Part shown: piece by piece, positions 32,888-41,308 of the stretch
Numbering within the stretch: the stretch's first letter is position 1
Layout of the letters: every line of letters starts with the position of its first letter
Source of the DNA: Planctomycetota bacterium
GTDB lineage: Bacteria > Planctomycetota > UBA8742 > UBA2392
NCBI GenBank assembly: GCA_020638675.1
Contig: JACKID010000001.1
Span: 186,001 to 250,000, forward strand
Direction: 5' to 3'
DNA: 64,000 bases
Notes under the pieces: generated by a model
The model's input: the letters and a program-made list of their open reading frames with translations, nothing else
Database searches by the model: none
Told to the model about the DNA's origin: nothing
Translations under genes and position numbers: made by a program

Positions 32888-32967
32888 ACTGTCAACAGAC
32901 TGTCAGAAACTTGCGAAGCCGGAACTAACGGGATACAACCTAGGCACCACTAACAGGGAGCACGGCT

Positions 32968-34011
32968 TTGGCCTCAAATGAGCGTGTGAAGATCGCCGTC
33001 ATTGGCGTCGGTCACCTTGGCAAGAACCACGCACGCGTTCTGAAAGAGCTTCCGTCGGCCGAGCTTGTCGCAGTCGTCGACAACGACCCCAAGAAAGCGG
33101 CAGAGATTGCGGAGCGCTTCCACTGCGAGGCGCTGACCGACTTCAAGGCGCTGAAAGGCCGCGTGGACGCGGTCAGCGTGGTGGTGCCGACGCGGCATCA
33201 CTATGAGGTCGCAAGCTGGGCCTTCGAGAACGGGCTGCACGCGCTGGTCGAGAAGCCGATGGCGTACTCGGTGGACGAGTGCAACAAGCTGATCGAGCTG
33301 GCCAAGAAGAACAAACGCATCCTGCAGGTGGGGCATATCGAGCGCTTTAACCCGGCGCTGAGCAGCATTCGCAACGCGATCAACACGGTGGCGTTCATCG
33401 AGGCCGACCGCCTGAGCCCGTACCCGTTCCGCAGCACGGACGTGGGTGTGGTGATGGACGTGATGATCCACGACCTGGACATCATCCTGAGCATCGTCGG
33501 CAGCGAGGTGGAGGATATCCAGGCGGTCTGCACACCGGTGCTTTCGAAGCGGCATGAGGATATCGCCAGCGTGCGCCTGACGTTCAAGAACGGCAGCGTG
33601 GCGAACGTCACGGCCAGCCGAATCAGCGACAAGTCGGTGCGCAAGATGCGCATCTTCTGCGCGGACCGGTACCTGAACCTGGACTTCGCCGGCAAGCAGG
33701 CGTGGATCTACAGCAAGACGCCGAAGCTGGACCAGGAGGACTTCCACGTTGAGAACGTGGATATCTCCGGCATCGATGACCTGATGCAGTTCGTGTTCAA
33801 CGACCTGATCCGGGTCGAGCAGGTGGTGATCGGTGAAGAAGAGCCATTAAAGGAAGAGCTGAAGCATTTCATCCACGCCATCCAGACCGGCGAGCGCCCG
33901 CAGGTCGGCGGCGAAGAGGGCATGGCGGCGATCCAGTTGGCGCACGACATCCTCGCGGCCGCGCGCGATCACTACAACAAGCACGTGCCCGAAGAGCACC
34001 GGCGCTGGTAA
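32968..34011 (+). CDS. Gfo/Idh/MocA-family oxidoreductase
   Basis: A 347-residue NAD(P)-dependent sugar oxidoreductase. It starts at TTG 32968, seven bases after AGGGAG; no ATG or GTG fits the conserved start. The Rossmann motif is KIAVIGVGHLGKNHARVLKE, and the dinucleotide contact/catalytic lysine is LHALVEKPMAYSVDECNKLI. The C-terminal alpha/beta domain has VGHIERFNPALSSI and the MDVMIHDLDIILSIVG helix with the expected HDxD. Homologs encoded with lpx genes, such as the UDP-GlcNAc oxidase GnnA type, modify lipid A sugars. That role is plausible here because lpxC-fabZ is 1.4 kb upstream. Confidence 0.85.
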   Translation: MASNERVKIAVIGVGHLGKNHARVLKELPSAELVAVVDNDPKKAAEIAERFHCEALTDFKALKGRVDAVSVVVPTRHHYEVASWAFENGLHALVEKPMAYSVDECNKLIELAKKNKRILQVGHIERFNPALSSIRNAINTVAFIEADRLSPYPFRSTDVGVVMDVMIHDLDIILSIVGSEVEDIQAVCTPVLSKRHEDIASVRLTFKNGSVANVTASRISDKSVRKMRIFCADRYLNLDFAGKQAWIYSKTPKLDQEDFHVENVDISGIDDLMQFVFNDLIRVEQVVIGEEEPLKEELKHFIHAIQTGERPQVGGEEGMAAIQLAHDILAAARDHYNKHVPEEHRRW

Positions 34012-34027
34012 CCAGGCTTTGAGTGAT

Positions 34028-34060
34028 CGAAAAACCCTGCTCGGCGAGGGGGGTTTTTCG
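34028..34060 (+). terminator. Terminator of the Gfo/Idh gene
   Basis: The arms CGAAAAACCC and GGGTTTTTCG form a ten-pair stem around a 13-base GC-rich loop. The T5 run lies within the descending arm. Confidence 0.75.
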
Positions 34061-34274
34061 CGTATTGGGCGTTTGGCGTCCGGAAGTTACCCGAATCGGG
34101 CGAATCGCGTTCCCATCCGGTACCATCGTGACGCGCGGGGCGGAGCCTGTTTCGTTACCAGCCTGCCCGAATGCCGTTACCAAGTCGGAACGCAGCGCGT
34201 AAGAAGCTTATTCATATAGAGTTATGACTGTTACCCGAGCCGTTGAGGCGACCAATTTGAGCCTGCCAGATTAT

Positions 34275-34290
34275 TGGCACAGGCAGTGCT
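34275..34290 (+). promoter_or_regulatory. Candidate sigma-54 promoter of vWA gene 1
   Basis: TGGCACAGGCAGTGCT, preceded by T. Against the -24/-12 consensus TGGCACG-N4-TTGCW it has the invariant GG and GC at the right spacing and two mismatches. It is 58 bases before the start codon. Confidence 0.5.
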
Positions 34291-34347
34291 CATTGGCTGC
34301 TGCTTTCACGCAATATCTCGAATACCGACGAAACTGAGGAGCTAACG

Positions 34348-35178
34348 ATGCGCAAGATTCTCGCGAGCATGGCTTGCCTCGCCTTCGTTGTCTGCGCGGG
34401 GTCGCTGGCGGCACAGTCCACCGGCAGTTCCACCCTGAGCAGCAAGGACGCGACCAAGACCGACGCTCACGACCGCCCGATCGGCGGAATCAACATCAAG
34501 CTGCCGGCCCCGACGGGCACCACCACGCCGCCGAATGAGCCGAGCCCGCCTCCGCCGCCGCCCACCCCGCCCACGCCCCCGAGCGAAGGCGAGGACGTAC
34601 CGCCGGTGGAAACCCCGCCTGACCCGCCGCCGCCCGAAGATCCGCCCACCTATTACGGTGAGCCGGTACAGGGCAAGTTCGCCTTCGTGCTGGACGCTTC
34701 CGGCTCGATGGGTGGCTCGCGCATCGCGACCGTCCGCGCCGAGACGACCTCGACCATCGGCGACCTGTGCGAAGACGACGAGTTTGACTGCGTGGCCTAT
34801 GGCGACCAGTTCGGCTCAGGCAACAACTACAGCAACTTCATGTGGGGCTCACTGCTGCCGGGCACCGACAGCAACAAGACCAGCGCCACCAACTGGGTGA
34901 ACGGCTCCGCCACCAACCCGGGCGGCGGCACCCCGACCTACGCCTGCCTGAAGAAGAGCTGCCAGACGTACCCGGCCGACCTGACGAAGCTGTTCCTTCT
35001 GACGGACGGATACCCGAACACCAGCGGCTCGGCCAGCCAGATTCTGGCGGACTTCCCGGGCTGGTGGAGCAAGTTCCAGGACTGTGAGCTCGTAGCGATC
35101 TGTGTGGGCGGTGGAGGAGCCGACTTCATGCAGCAGCTCGCGGCTATCGCAGGCGGAACGTACGTCTCAACGCCGTAA
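34348..35178 (+). CDS. Secreted von Willebrand A-domain protein, tandem copy 1
   Basis: A 276-residue protein with a signal peptide (MRKILASMACLAFVVCAGSL), a short conserved segment (STLSSKDATKTDAHDRPIGG), a Pro-rich linker (PSPPPPPPTPPTPPSEGED) and a vWA domain from residue 109. The MIDAS motif is complete at D116-A-S-G-S (FAFVLDASGSMGGSRIATVR), with T/D in LFLLTDGYPNTSGSA, which implies a metal-dependent ligand site. Paired Cys (EDDEFDC, KKSCQTYPAD, DCELVAIC) suggest disulfides. It has no anchor, so it is periplasmic or released. Copies 2 and 3 follow. Confidence 0.85.
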   Translation: MRKILASMACLAFVVCAGSLAAQSTGSSTLSSKDATKTDAHDRPIGGINIKLPAPTGTTTPPNEPSPPPPPPTPPTPPSEGEDVPPVETPPDPPPPEDPPTYYGEPVQGKFAFVLDASGSMGGSRIATVRAETTSTIGDLCEDDEFDCVAYGDQFGSGNNYSNFMWGSLLPGTDSNKTSATNWVNGSATNPGGGTPTYACLKKSCQTYPADLTKLFLLTDGYPNTSGSASQILADFPGWWSKFQDCELVAICVGGGGADFMQQLAAIAGGTYVSTP

Positions 35179-35218
35179 TCAGTGAACCGACCAGACCAGT
35201 CGGAACGCTTGGAGGAAA

Positions 35219-35240
35219 GGGGGAGCCGCAAGGCTCCCCC
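35219..35240 (+). terminator. Hairpin after vWA copy 1
   Basis: GGGGGAGCC, loop GCAA, GGCTCCCCC. The same GGGAGCC...GGCTCCC stem follows copies 2 and 3. Confidence 0.75.
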
Positions 35241-35425
35241 GGCACATTTGTGGTACCTGGTTCACCTCCATTGGTTCCTGTCTCGTAGCCGGTGTCCAGG
35301 GCACACATTGCACACCCTTAAAATCGCGAAAACTAACCTGTCGTTTAGCTCGTAAGTCGCTTTATTGTCTGCTGTTACACGCTCAGGCCGGTATGACGTT
35401 CAGGTGACCGCACATCTTGGCGTTT

Positions 35426-35441
35426 TGGCACGCAGGACGCA
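35426..35441 (+). promoter_or_regulatory. Candidate sigma-54 promoter of vWA gene 2
   Basis: TGGCACGCAGGACGCA, preceded by T. The TGGCACG half is perfect, and GC is at the right spacing with two mismatches before it. It is 52 bases before the start codon. Confidence 0.5.
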
Positions 35442-35492
35442 CATGGGTGCGGTGCCGGTGCGAAGGCAATGTTTTCAGTCTGAGGAGATCCG

Positions 35493-36323
35493 ATGCGCAA
35501 GATTCTCGCGAGCATGGCTTGCCTCGCGTTCGTTGTGTGCGCAGGGTCGCTGGCGGCACAATCCGCCGGCACTTCCACCCTGAGCAGCAAGGACGCGACC
35601 AAGACCGATGCACATGACCGCCCGATCGGCGGCATCAACATCAAGCTGCCGGCCCCGGCGGGCACCACCACGCCGCCGAATGAGCCGAGCCCGCCTCCGC
35701 CGCCGCCCACCCCGCCCACGCCCCCGAGCGAAGGCGAGGACGTACCGCCGGTGGAAACCCCGCCTGACCCGCCGCCGCCCGAAGATCCGCCCACCTATTA
35801 CGGTGAGCCGGTGCAGGGCAAGTTCGTCTTCATCCTGGACGCTTCCGGCTCGATGGGTGGCTCGCGCATCGCGACTCTTCGCGCCGAGACGACTTCAACC
35901 ATCGGCGACCTGACCGAAGACGATGAATTCGATTGCGCCGCCTACGGTGGCCAGTTCTCTTCGTCCGAGTCCTACACGAAGTTCATGTGGGGTGCAATTC
36001 TGCCTGGTACCGACGGCAACAAGACCTCGGCCACAAACTGGGTGAACGGCTCCTCAACAAACCCCGGCGGCATGACGCCCAGCTACGCATGCCTGCAGAA
36101 GACCTGCCAGACGTACCCGGCCGAACTGACGAAGTTCTTCTTCATCACGGACGGCTACCCCAACATCACGGGCTCAGCCAGCCAGATATTGGCTGACTTC
36201 CCCGGCTGGTGGAGCAAGTTTACGGACTGCGAGCTGGTGGCGGTTTGCATCGGCGGCGGTGGCGCCGACTTCATGCAGCAGCTCGCGGCGATTGCAGGCG
36301 GAACGTACGTCGCGACGCCGTAA
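35493..36323 (+). CDS. Secreted von Willebrand A-domain protein, tandem copy 2
   Basis: A 276-residue homolog of copy 1. The signal peptide, the STLSSKDATKTDAHDRPIGG segment and the Pro-rich linker are nearly identical at DNA level to copy 1. The vWA domain differs at many positions after the MIDAS (FVFILDASGSMGGSRIATLR; GGQFSSSESYTKFMWGAILP). The MIDAS and the FFITDGYPNITGSA motif are intact. It has its own candidate promoter and terminator. The pattern of identical N-terminal DNA with diverged ligand face suggests gene conversion or selection on the domain surface. Confidence 0.85.
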   Translation: MRKILASMACLAFVVCAGSLAAQSAGTSTLSSKDATKTDAHDRPIGGINIKLPAPAGTTTPPNEPSPPPPPPTPPTPPSEGEDVPPVETPPDPPPPEDPPTYYGEPVQGKFVFILDASGSMGGSRIATLRAETTSTIGDLTEDDEFDCAAYGGQFSSSESYTKFMWGAILPGTDGNKTSATNWVNGSSTNPGGMTPSYACLQKTCQTYPAELTKFFFITDGYPNITGSASQILADFPGWWSKFTDCELVAVCIGGGGADFMQQLAAIAGGTYVATP

Positions 36324-36354
36324 CTGTGGATCGAAGCAGGAAAAGACAGTGCAG

Positions 36355-36375
36355 GGGAGCCTTCGGGCTCCCTTT
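36355..36375 (+). terminator. Hairpin after vWA copy 2
   Basis: GGGAGCC, stable TTCG loop, GGCTCCC, then TTT. Same stem as after copies 1 and 3. Confidence 0.75.
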
Positions 36376-36707
36376 GCCATTTCTGGCGGGCTGCAACGGA
36401 CCTCACCGTGGCAACAAAGCCCATGTCTCGGGCTGGTCCGCGGAAGGGCAGGCAAGCACCGAGGAGCCGGCCAGGGCTCTCCGTCTTGGTAACGGCGTAT
36501 CCACAGGAATCCACTTCTGGGGCGTTAGGTTACGCCACTCGTGATGACTATGTTCCCATGTGGTACCGAGCCGGTAGCAGTCCGTGGCACACTGGTGGCA
36601 AAGGGCGTGACCACGAATACATATCGAGTTCGTAACATGTTGTAGAGGCGCAAGTTATGGATACTAATAGATTTCGAGTAGACTAATAAATTGGTCATCC
36701 ATACGAT

Positions 36708-36723
36708 TGGCACGAAGCATGCA
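36708..36723 (+). promoter_or_regulatory. Candidate sigma-54 promoter of vWA gene 3
   Basis: TGGCACGAAGCATGCA, preceded by T. It matches the -24/-12 consensus TGGCACG-N4-TTGCW with a single mismatch. It is 75 bases before the start codon. Confidence 0.6.
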
Positions 36724-36797
36724 CTGTACGCATATGTTATGAGGCACGATTGCCCCAACTAGTAGGTTCTCCAAAACCCAAACTGAGGAGTCCTGAG

Positions 36798-37622
36798 GTG
36801 CGAAAGATTCTCACGAGCATGGCTTGCCTCGCGTTCATTGTGTGCGCAGGGTCGCTGTCGGCGCAGTCCACCGGCACGTCCACCCTGAGCAGCAAGGACG
36901 CGACCAAGACCGATGCACATGACCGCCCGATCGGCGGCATCAACATCAAACTGCCGGCCCCGACAACGACGACGCCGCCGCCGGGCGAGCCAAGCCCGCC
37001 GCCGCCGCCGCCGACCCCGCCCACGCCCCCGAGCGAAGGCGAGGACGTACCGCCGGTGGAAACTCCGCCTGACCCGCCGCCGCCCGAAGATCCGCCCACC
37101 TATTACGGTGAGCCGGTGCAGGGCAAGTTCGCCTTCCTGCTGGACGCTTCCGGCTCCATGGGTGGCTCGCGCATCGCGACCGTCCGTGCCGAGACGACCT
37201 CGACCATCGGCGACCTGACCGAAGACGATGAATTCGACTGCGTTTCTTTCGGCGGTCAGTTCAGCGCGTCCAACGGCTACTGCAACTTCATGTGGGGCAC
37301 CATTCTGCCCGGCACGGACAGCAACAAGACCAGTGCTACCAACTGGGTGAACGGCTCGGCCTGTAACCCGGGTGGCGGAACGCCCAGCTATGAAGCGCTT
37401 CAGAAGAGCTGCCAGGTGTACACGGCCGACCTGACGAAGTTCTTCTTCCTGTCGGACGGTTACCCGAACAGCGGCGCCGGCCCGATCCTTGCCGACTTCC
37501 CGGGTTGGTGGAGCAAGTTCACCGACTGCGAACTGGTTGTGATCTGCGTCGGTGGTGGTGGCGCGGACTTCATGCAGCAGCTCGCGGCCATTGCAGGCGG
37601 AACGTACATCGCGACGCCGTAG
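36798..37622 (+). CDS. Secreted von Willebrand A-domain protein, tandem copy 3
   Basis: A 274-residue homolog of copies 1 and 2, starting at GTG 36798 (GAGGAG upstream); a longer ORF start is not supported by homology. The signal peptide (VRKILTSMACLAFIVCAGSL), conserved segment and Pro-rich linker are shared, with the linker start changed (PTTTTPPPGEPSPPP). The MIDAS is intact (FAFLLDASGSMGGSRIATVR). The vWA face differs again (GGQFSASNGYCNFMWGTILP, SACNPGGGTPSYEALQKSC), with an extra Cys pair and a shorter FFLSDGYPNSGAGP loop. Own promoter candidate and terminator. Confidence 0.85.
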   Translation: MRKILTSMACLAFIVCAGSLSAQSTGTSTLSSKDATKTDAHDRPIGGINIKLPAPTTTTPPPGEPSPPPPPPTPPTPPSEGEDVPPVETPPDPPPPEDPPTYYGEPVQGKFAFLLDASGSMGGSRIATVRAETTSTIGDLTEDDEFDCVSFGGQFSASNGYCNFMWGTILPGTDSNKTSATNWVNGSACNPGGGTPSYEALQKSCQVYTADLTKFFFLSDGYPNSGAGPILADFPGWWSKFTDCELVVICVGGGGADFMQQLAAIAGGTYIATP

Positions 37623-37660
37623 TCAATGAACCGAAGCAGAGAAAAGTAGTGGAGGACAAA

Positions 37661-37686
37661 CAGGGGGAGCCTTCGGGCTCCCCCTG
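37661..37686 (+). terminator. Hairpin after vWA copy 3
   Basis: CAGGGGGAGCC, TTCG loop, GGCTCCCCCTG, eleven pairs; the strongest of the three related stems. Confidence 0.78.
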
Positions 37687-37745
37687 CCAATTACTGAAGG
37701 CTTGCGCCGGGCGCAACGACGGCGACAATGCACGCAGGGACGCGC

Positions 37746-38963
37746 ATGGACCAGCAACCGGACAACCATCGCAGACGCTTCATCCAGGCCGGGGCCGTCG
37801 CCGGGGCGGGCCTGCTGGTGACGGCATGTGGCGGCGGCAATAACGCCACAGGCAACGGGCCATACCTGAATGAGCCCGGCAACCAGCCCGCGGACAACGC
37901 CGACACCACACCCCCTGCCCCGGGCAAGCTGGGCACAGTGGTCGGCGGCGGCGTGATGGCGGATGAGCAGGGCGCCAAGGCGTTCTTCACCGGCGTCATC
38001 GACCTCGACGCCGAGAAGCCGGCCGCCAGGCCCATCGAAGGCATCGGCTTCCTCGGGCACGGGTTCACCCCTCGGCTCGACAAGCCGCACGTAGTGATGA
38101 TCACCGAAAAGCACGGCCAGGGCTGCCTTGAGCTCGACCTCACGGGCGGCAAGGTACTCAGGAAAGTGACGCCCGGCGCCGGGCGCGAATTCTACGGGCA
38201 CAGCGCCTTCAGCCCGGACGGCAAGCTCTGGTACTGCACCGAGGCCGACACGGAGGACGGCAGCTACAACGGCGTGCTCGCAATCCGCGACGCACAGTCG
38301 ATGGAACTGCGCGACCAGACCTTTCCCACCCACGGGGTTTCCCCGCACGACTGCATCCTCATCGATGACGGCGCCACGCTGGTCATTACAAACGGCGGCG
38401 GCCCGGTCGGGCACGCCGACGAGCCCGCCTGCGTCGCCTACGTGAACGTCAAGACCGGCGAAGCGCGCAAGCTGCTCAAGTTCAAGAACGACAAGATCAA
38501 CGCCGGGCACATTGCCATGACATCGCGCGGCGAGCTGGTCTGCGTCTCCGCCCCGCGTGACGGCATCGACAGCGCCAGCGACGACTGGCGCGGCGCGATT
38601 ACCTTCTACCACCCGGACAAGGACAGCTTCGTCACGGCCGACGACCCGATCCGCAGCCAGATGAAGGGCGAAACCCTCAGCGTCGCGATTAACGAAAAGA
38701 CCATGATCGTCGCGGCCACCAACCCGGCCGGCAACATCGTGACGTTCTGGGACTTCAAGACCGGCAAGCTGGTGAAGTCGCTGACGGACTTCAAGTCGCC
38801 GCGCGGAATCTCGCTGTCGCTGGACGGGCGCTGGTTCATCCTCACGCACGACCAGGCCACGAACCTGACCCGCATCGACGCGGATACGCTCGAGCCCGAG
38901 GCCCGCCCTGCCGTCGAGACGTCGTACATTTCAGGCTCGCACAACTTCGTGTTCGACCTGTGA
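37746..38963 (+). CDS. DUF1513 protein, Tat-exported lipoprotein (copy 2)
   Basis: A 405-residue homolog of the protein at 31655. I start it at ATG 37746 (MDQQPDNHRRRFIQAGAVAG). It has a twin-arginine signal with RRRF and a lipobox (LLVTACGGG), then a linker and a DUF1513 propeller: GFLGHGFTPRLDKPHVVMIT, REFYGHSAFSPDGKLWYCTE, FPTHGVSPHDCILIDDGATL, NAGHIAMTSRGELV, LSVAINEKTMIVAATNPAGN, IVTFWDFKTGKLVKSLTDFK. The two DUF1513 genes enclose the Gfo/Idh and vWA genes. A ligand is not known. Confidence 0.85.
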   Translation: MDQQPDNHRRRFIQAGAVAGAGLLVTACGGGNNATGNGPYLNEPGNQPADNADTTPPAPGKLGTVVGGGVMADEQGAKAFFTGVIDLDAEKPAARPIEGIGFLGHGFTPRLDKPHVVMITEKHGQGCLELDLTGGKVLRKVTPGAGREFYGHSAFSPDGKLWYCTEADTEDGSYNGVLAIRDAQSMELRDQTFPTHGVSPHDCILIDDGATLVITNGGGPVGHADEPACVAYVNVKTGEARKLLKFKNDKINAGHIAMTSRGELVCVSAPRDGIDSASDDWRGAITFYHPDKDSFVTADDPIRSQMKGETLSVAINEKTMIVAATNPAGNIVTFWDFKTGKLVKSLTDFKSPRGISLSLDGRWFILTHDQATNLTRIDADTLEPEARPAVETSYISGSHNFVFDL

Positions 38964-39043
38964 TTGCACAAACCACACCGGCTTAGTTCCTGACGCACCC
39001 CGACGTCATTCACGACTGTCGCGGCGTGTGGTACAAAACTGTC

Positions 39044-41308
39044 ATGGCCCGACGTGATCCCCAACCGGCACCCGACGAGGGTGAGATCCTGCGTGAAATC
39101 GCCACGCGCAAGATCGAGGCGGAGCGTCTGCGCGTCCGCCAGCTCGCCGAGGAAAACGAAAAGTTCCGGACCATGGCGGCCGATCTGCAGCGCAAGATCA
39201 GCATCGCCAACGCCCGCGTCGCCGAGCTCGAGAAGAAGCTCAAGTCCTCGCTCAGCGAGAAGGACAAGGAGTTCAAGGGCGAGCTGAAGGAAGAACGCGA
39301 CCGCCTGCTGGCCGACATCAAGGACCTGAAGGAAAGCCACAAGCTAGAGATCGCCAAAGAGCGCGACCGTTGGGAGAAGAAGCTCAACGACCTCGACGCG
39401 CGCCAGAAGAAAGAAATCGAGCGCCTGCAGCGCACCGGCGAGCGCGAAGTCGAGAAGCTGGCCGGCGTCGCAGACTCCGTTGAGCAGCAGCTAGCCGACC
39501 TGCGCGAAGAGATCGATCAGGAACGCCAGATGCGCCAGGCCGCCGAGGCCCGCCTCAAGGCGCTGGAGCAGACGGCCAAGCGCATCGGCATCCGCAGCGG
39601 CCAGGTGACGGGCTATGAAGTCGACAGCCCGGAGGAAGTGCTGGCCGTGCTCGGCGAAGTGGACCCGGAGTTGCCGCTCAAGATCATGCGCGATTCGGTG
39701 CGGGATTTGCGCGCGTCCGCGGCGAATGTCGAGCGGGCCTTCGCCCGCGCGGTTAAGACCGACGACGCCCGGCAGGAGCTGCACGACGCCGGTGAAGCCT
39801 TCGCCGAGGCGCGCATCGTGCCGGACACGGACATGCTGCCGCCCGCACCCGCCATGCTGATTGAGGAAGCATTCACGCTGATGCAGGAAGAAGTGGCCGA
39901 CCGCATCAAGGGCCGCCACTACTCGGCGCTCGTCAGCGCCATGGCCAATGAGCTGGTGCGCGTTCTGCGCAATCAGCGCGAGGGGCTTGAGAAGCTGCAG
40001 CGCCTCGTCGAGATCGCCGAAGGCACCGAGCTGGCAACCAGCGCCCGCCTGCTGCTCAAGGGCGCCACCAGCCACCAGCAGGAAATCTCCGCCGCCAAGC
40101 TGATCGCCGAAGAGCTGCGCCAGGTCCAGGCCGAGGCGCGCGAGCAGAAGGGCAAGGTCAAGAAGCTGTACGCCAGCGCCGAAAGCGGCATGGCGGGCGA
40201 ATGGGCCGTCGAGGCCATGCAGGCGCTCGCGCAATTGAAGAAGCTGCCGGCGCCGGATCGCGAGGCGGTCAAGCGCCCGCTGTACCACCGCGTGGTCGAG
40301 GGCGCGCGCCTCGTGCAAGAGCGCATCGACAGCGCGGTCAACCTCGGCGCCGAGGCCGAAGCCGCGCTGCGCGAAGCCGACGAATCATTCGCGGGCCTCG
40401 AAGGCTTGGTCGCGGCCGCGCAGGAACTGCTGGTCGCCGCACGCCGCGAGCTCATGAGCAAGGTCGCCGGCGAGCAGGACGTGCGCCTGCGCATCCAGGC
40501 CGCCCACAAGGCGCTGCAGGATCTCGGCAAGCGCGGGCGTCGTGCGGCGGCGATCTTTGAAGAGCAGATGAAGGGCCTCGACACGCTGCTGAACCAGTGG
40601 AAGGCCACCTACCAGGCCTACGCCGGGCTCAGCCGCGACGTTGACCGCATTGAGGCCAGCATCGAAGGCAGCATGCTCGACCTGAACCAGCCGTTGGAGA
40701 GTGAAGGCGGCAAGCGCCTCTACCAGATCGTGCACGACCTGTCCGAGCACCTGCCCGAATTCCGCAGCATCCACGTGATGCGCCAGCGCCTGTTCTTCCA
40801 CTTGGAGAACCCGAAGCAGCGCGTCTTCGAGCTCAAGCAGGTGCGCGAGCAGGCCGAGCGCGTGATCCGTGCCATGGGCAACGTCGGCAACAACGACCAC
40901 ACCGGCAACTACCAGGTCCATATCTCGCGCCTGTACGAGATCTGGGCCTACCTTGAGGAAGTGCGCGGCGGCACCCACAGCCAGCTGGCAGTCGCGGCCG
41001 AGCAGATTGAGCCGGTGATGTCGGATGTGATGACGTGGGTCAGCAGCACGAACGTGGATCGCCTGACGGACGGCGAACGCAACGAGATGCTGTACACCAC
41101 CGCCTACGTGATGAAGTTGAAGAAGGCCGTGCTCGGCATACACGACCTGTCGCAGCAGGGCAGCGGCGCGCGCGCGGTGCTGACGGCTCAGTTTGAGCAC
41201 CGCCTCGACACAATGAACTTCCCGCCGGAGTGGGATCATGTGCTGGCGCGCATCGACTCCAGCTTCGAAGACGCGGAAATCGGCCCGCCCACGGAACGCG
41301 AGCGCTAA
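39044..41308 (+). CDS. Large cytoplasmic coiled-coil protein, unknown function
   Basis: A 754-residue protein without signal or membrane helix. Residues 10-190 are an almost unbroken coiled coil rich in Arg, Lys and Glu (EILREIATRKIEAERLRVRQ, LAEENEKFRTMAADLQRKIS, EREVEKLAGVADSVEQQLAD). The rest is helical with several conserved-looking segments (EVDSPEEVLAVLGEVDPELP, LKIMRDSVRDLRASAANVER, HVMRQRLFFHLENPKQRVFE, NDHTGNYQVHISRLYEIWAY). I know no family for the C-terminal two thirds. Its stop codon overlaps that of the convergent TPR gene. It could be a scaffold; this is a guess. Confidence 0.7.
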   Translation: MARRDPQPAPDEGEILREIATRKIEAERLRVRQLAEENEKFRTMAADLQRKISIANARVAELEKKLKSSLSEKDKEFKGELKEERDRLLADIKDLKESHKLEIAKERDRWEKKLNDLDARQKKEIERLQRTGEREVEKLAGVADSVEQQLADLREEIDQERQMRQAAEARLKALEQTAKRIGIRSGQVTGYEVDSPEEVLAVLGEVDPELPLKIMRDSVRDLRASAANVERAFARAVKTDDARQELHDAGEAFAEARIVPDTDMLPPAPAMLIEEAFTLMQEEVADRIKGRHYSALVSAMANELVRVLRNQREGLEKLQRLVEIAEGTELATSARLLLKGATSHQQEISAAKLIAEELRQVQAEAREQKGKVKKLYASAESGMAGEWAVEAMQALAQLKKLPAPDREAVKRPLYHRVVEGARLVQERIDSAVNLGAEAEAALREADESFAGLEGLVAAAQELLVAARRELMSKVAGEQDVRLRIQAAHKALQDLGKRGRRAAAIFEEQMKGLDTLLNQWKATYQAYAGLSRDVDRIEASIEGSMLDLNQPLESEGGKRLYQIVHDLSEHLPEFRSIHVMRQRLFFHLENPKQRVFELKQVREQAERVIRAMGNVGNNDHTGNYQVHISRLYEIWAYLEEVRGGTHSQLAVAAEQIEPVMSDVMTWVSSTNVDRLTDGERNEMLYTTAYVMKLKKAVLGIHDLSQQGSGARAVLTAQFEHRLDTMNFPPEWDHVLARIDSSFEDAEIGPPTERER

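Larger units (their letters stand above)
34012..34347. other. Gene-free region before the first vWA gene
   Basis: The region holds the Gfo/Idh terminator at 34028-34060, then about 200 bases without a credible ORF, and a sigma-54-like element at 34275-34290 with GAGGAG just before the start codon. Confidence 0.6.
35179..35492. other. Gene-free region between vWA copies 1 and 2
   Basis: The region holds the terminator at 35219-35240 and a sigma-54-like element at 35426-35441. No credible ORF lies between them. Confidence 0.6.
36324..36797. other. Gene-free region between vWA copies 2 and 3
   Basis: About 470 bases without a credible ORF. It holds the hairpin at 36355-36375, an AT-rich stretch around 36600-36700 (ACTAATAGATTTCGAGTAGA), and the sigma-54-like element at 36708-36723. 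Confidence 0.6.

Noticed and set aside
36750..36797. An earlier start for vWA copy 3
   Set aside because: The extra residues have no counterpart in copies 1 and 2, and GTG 36798 has a proper ribosome binding site.
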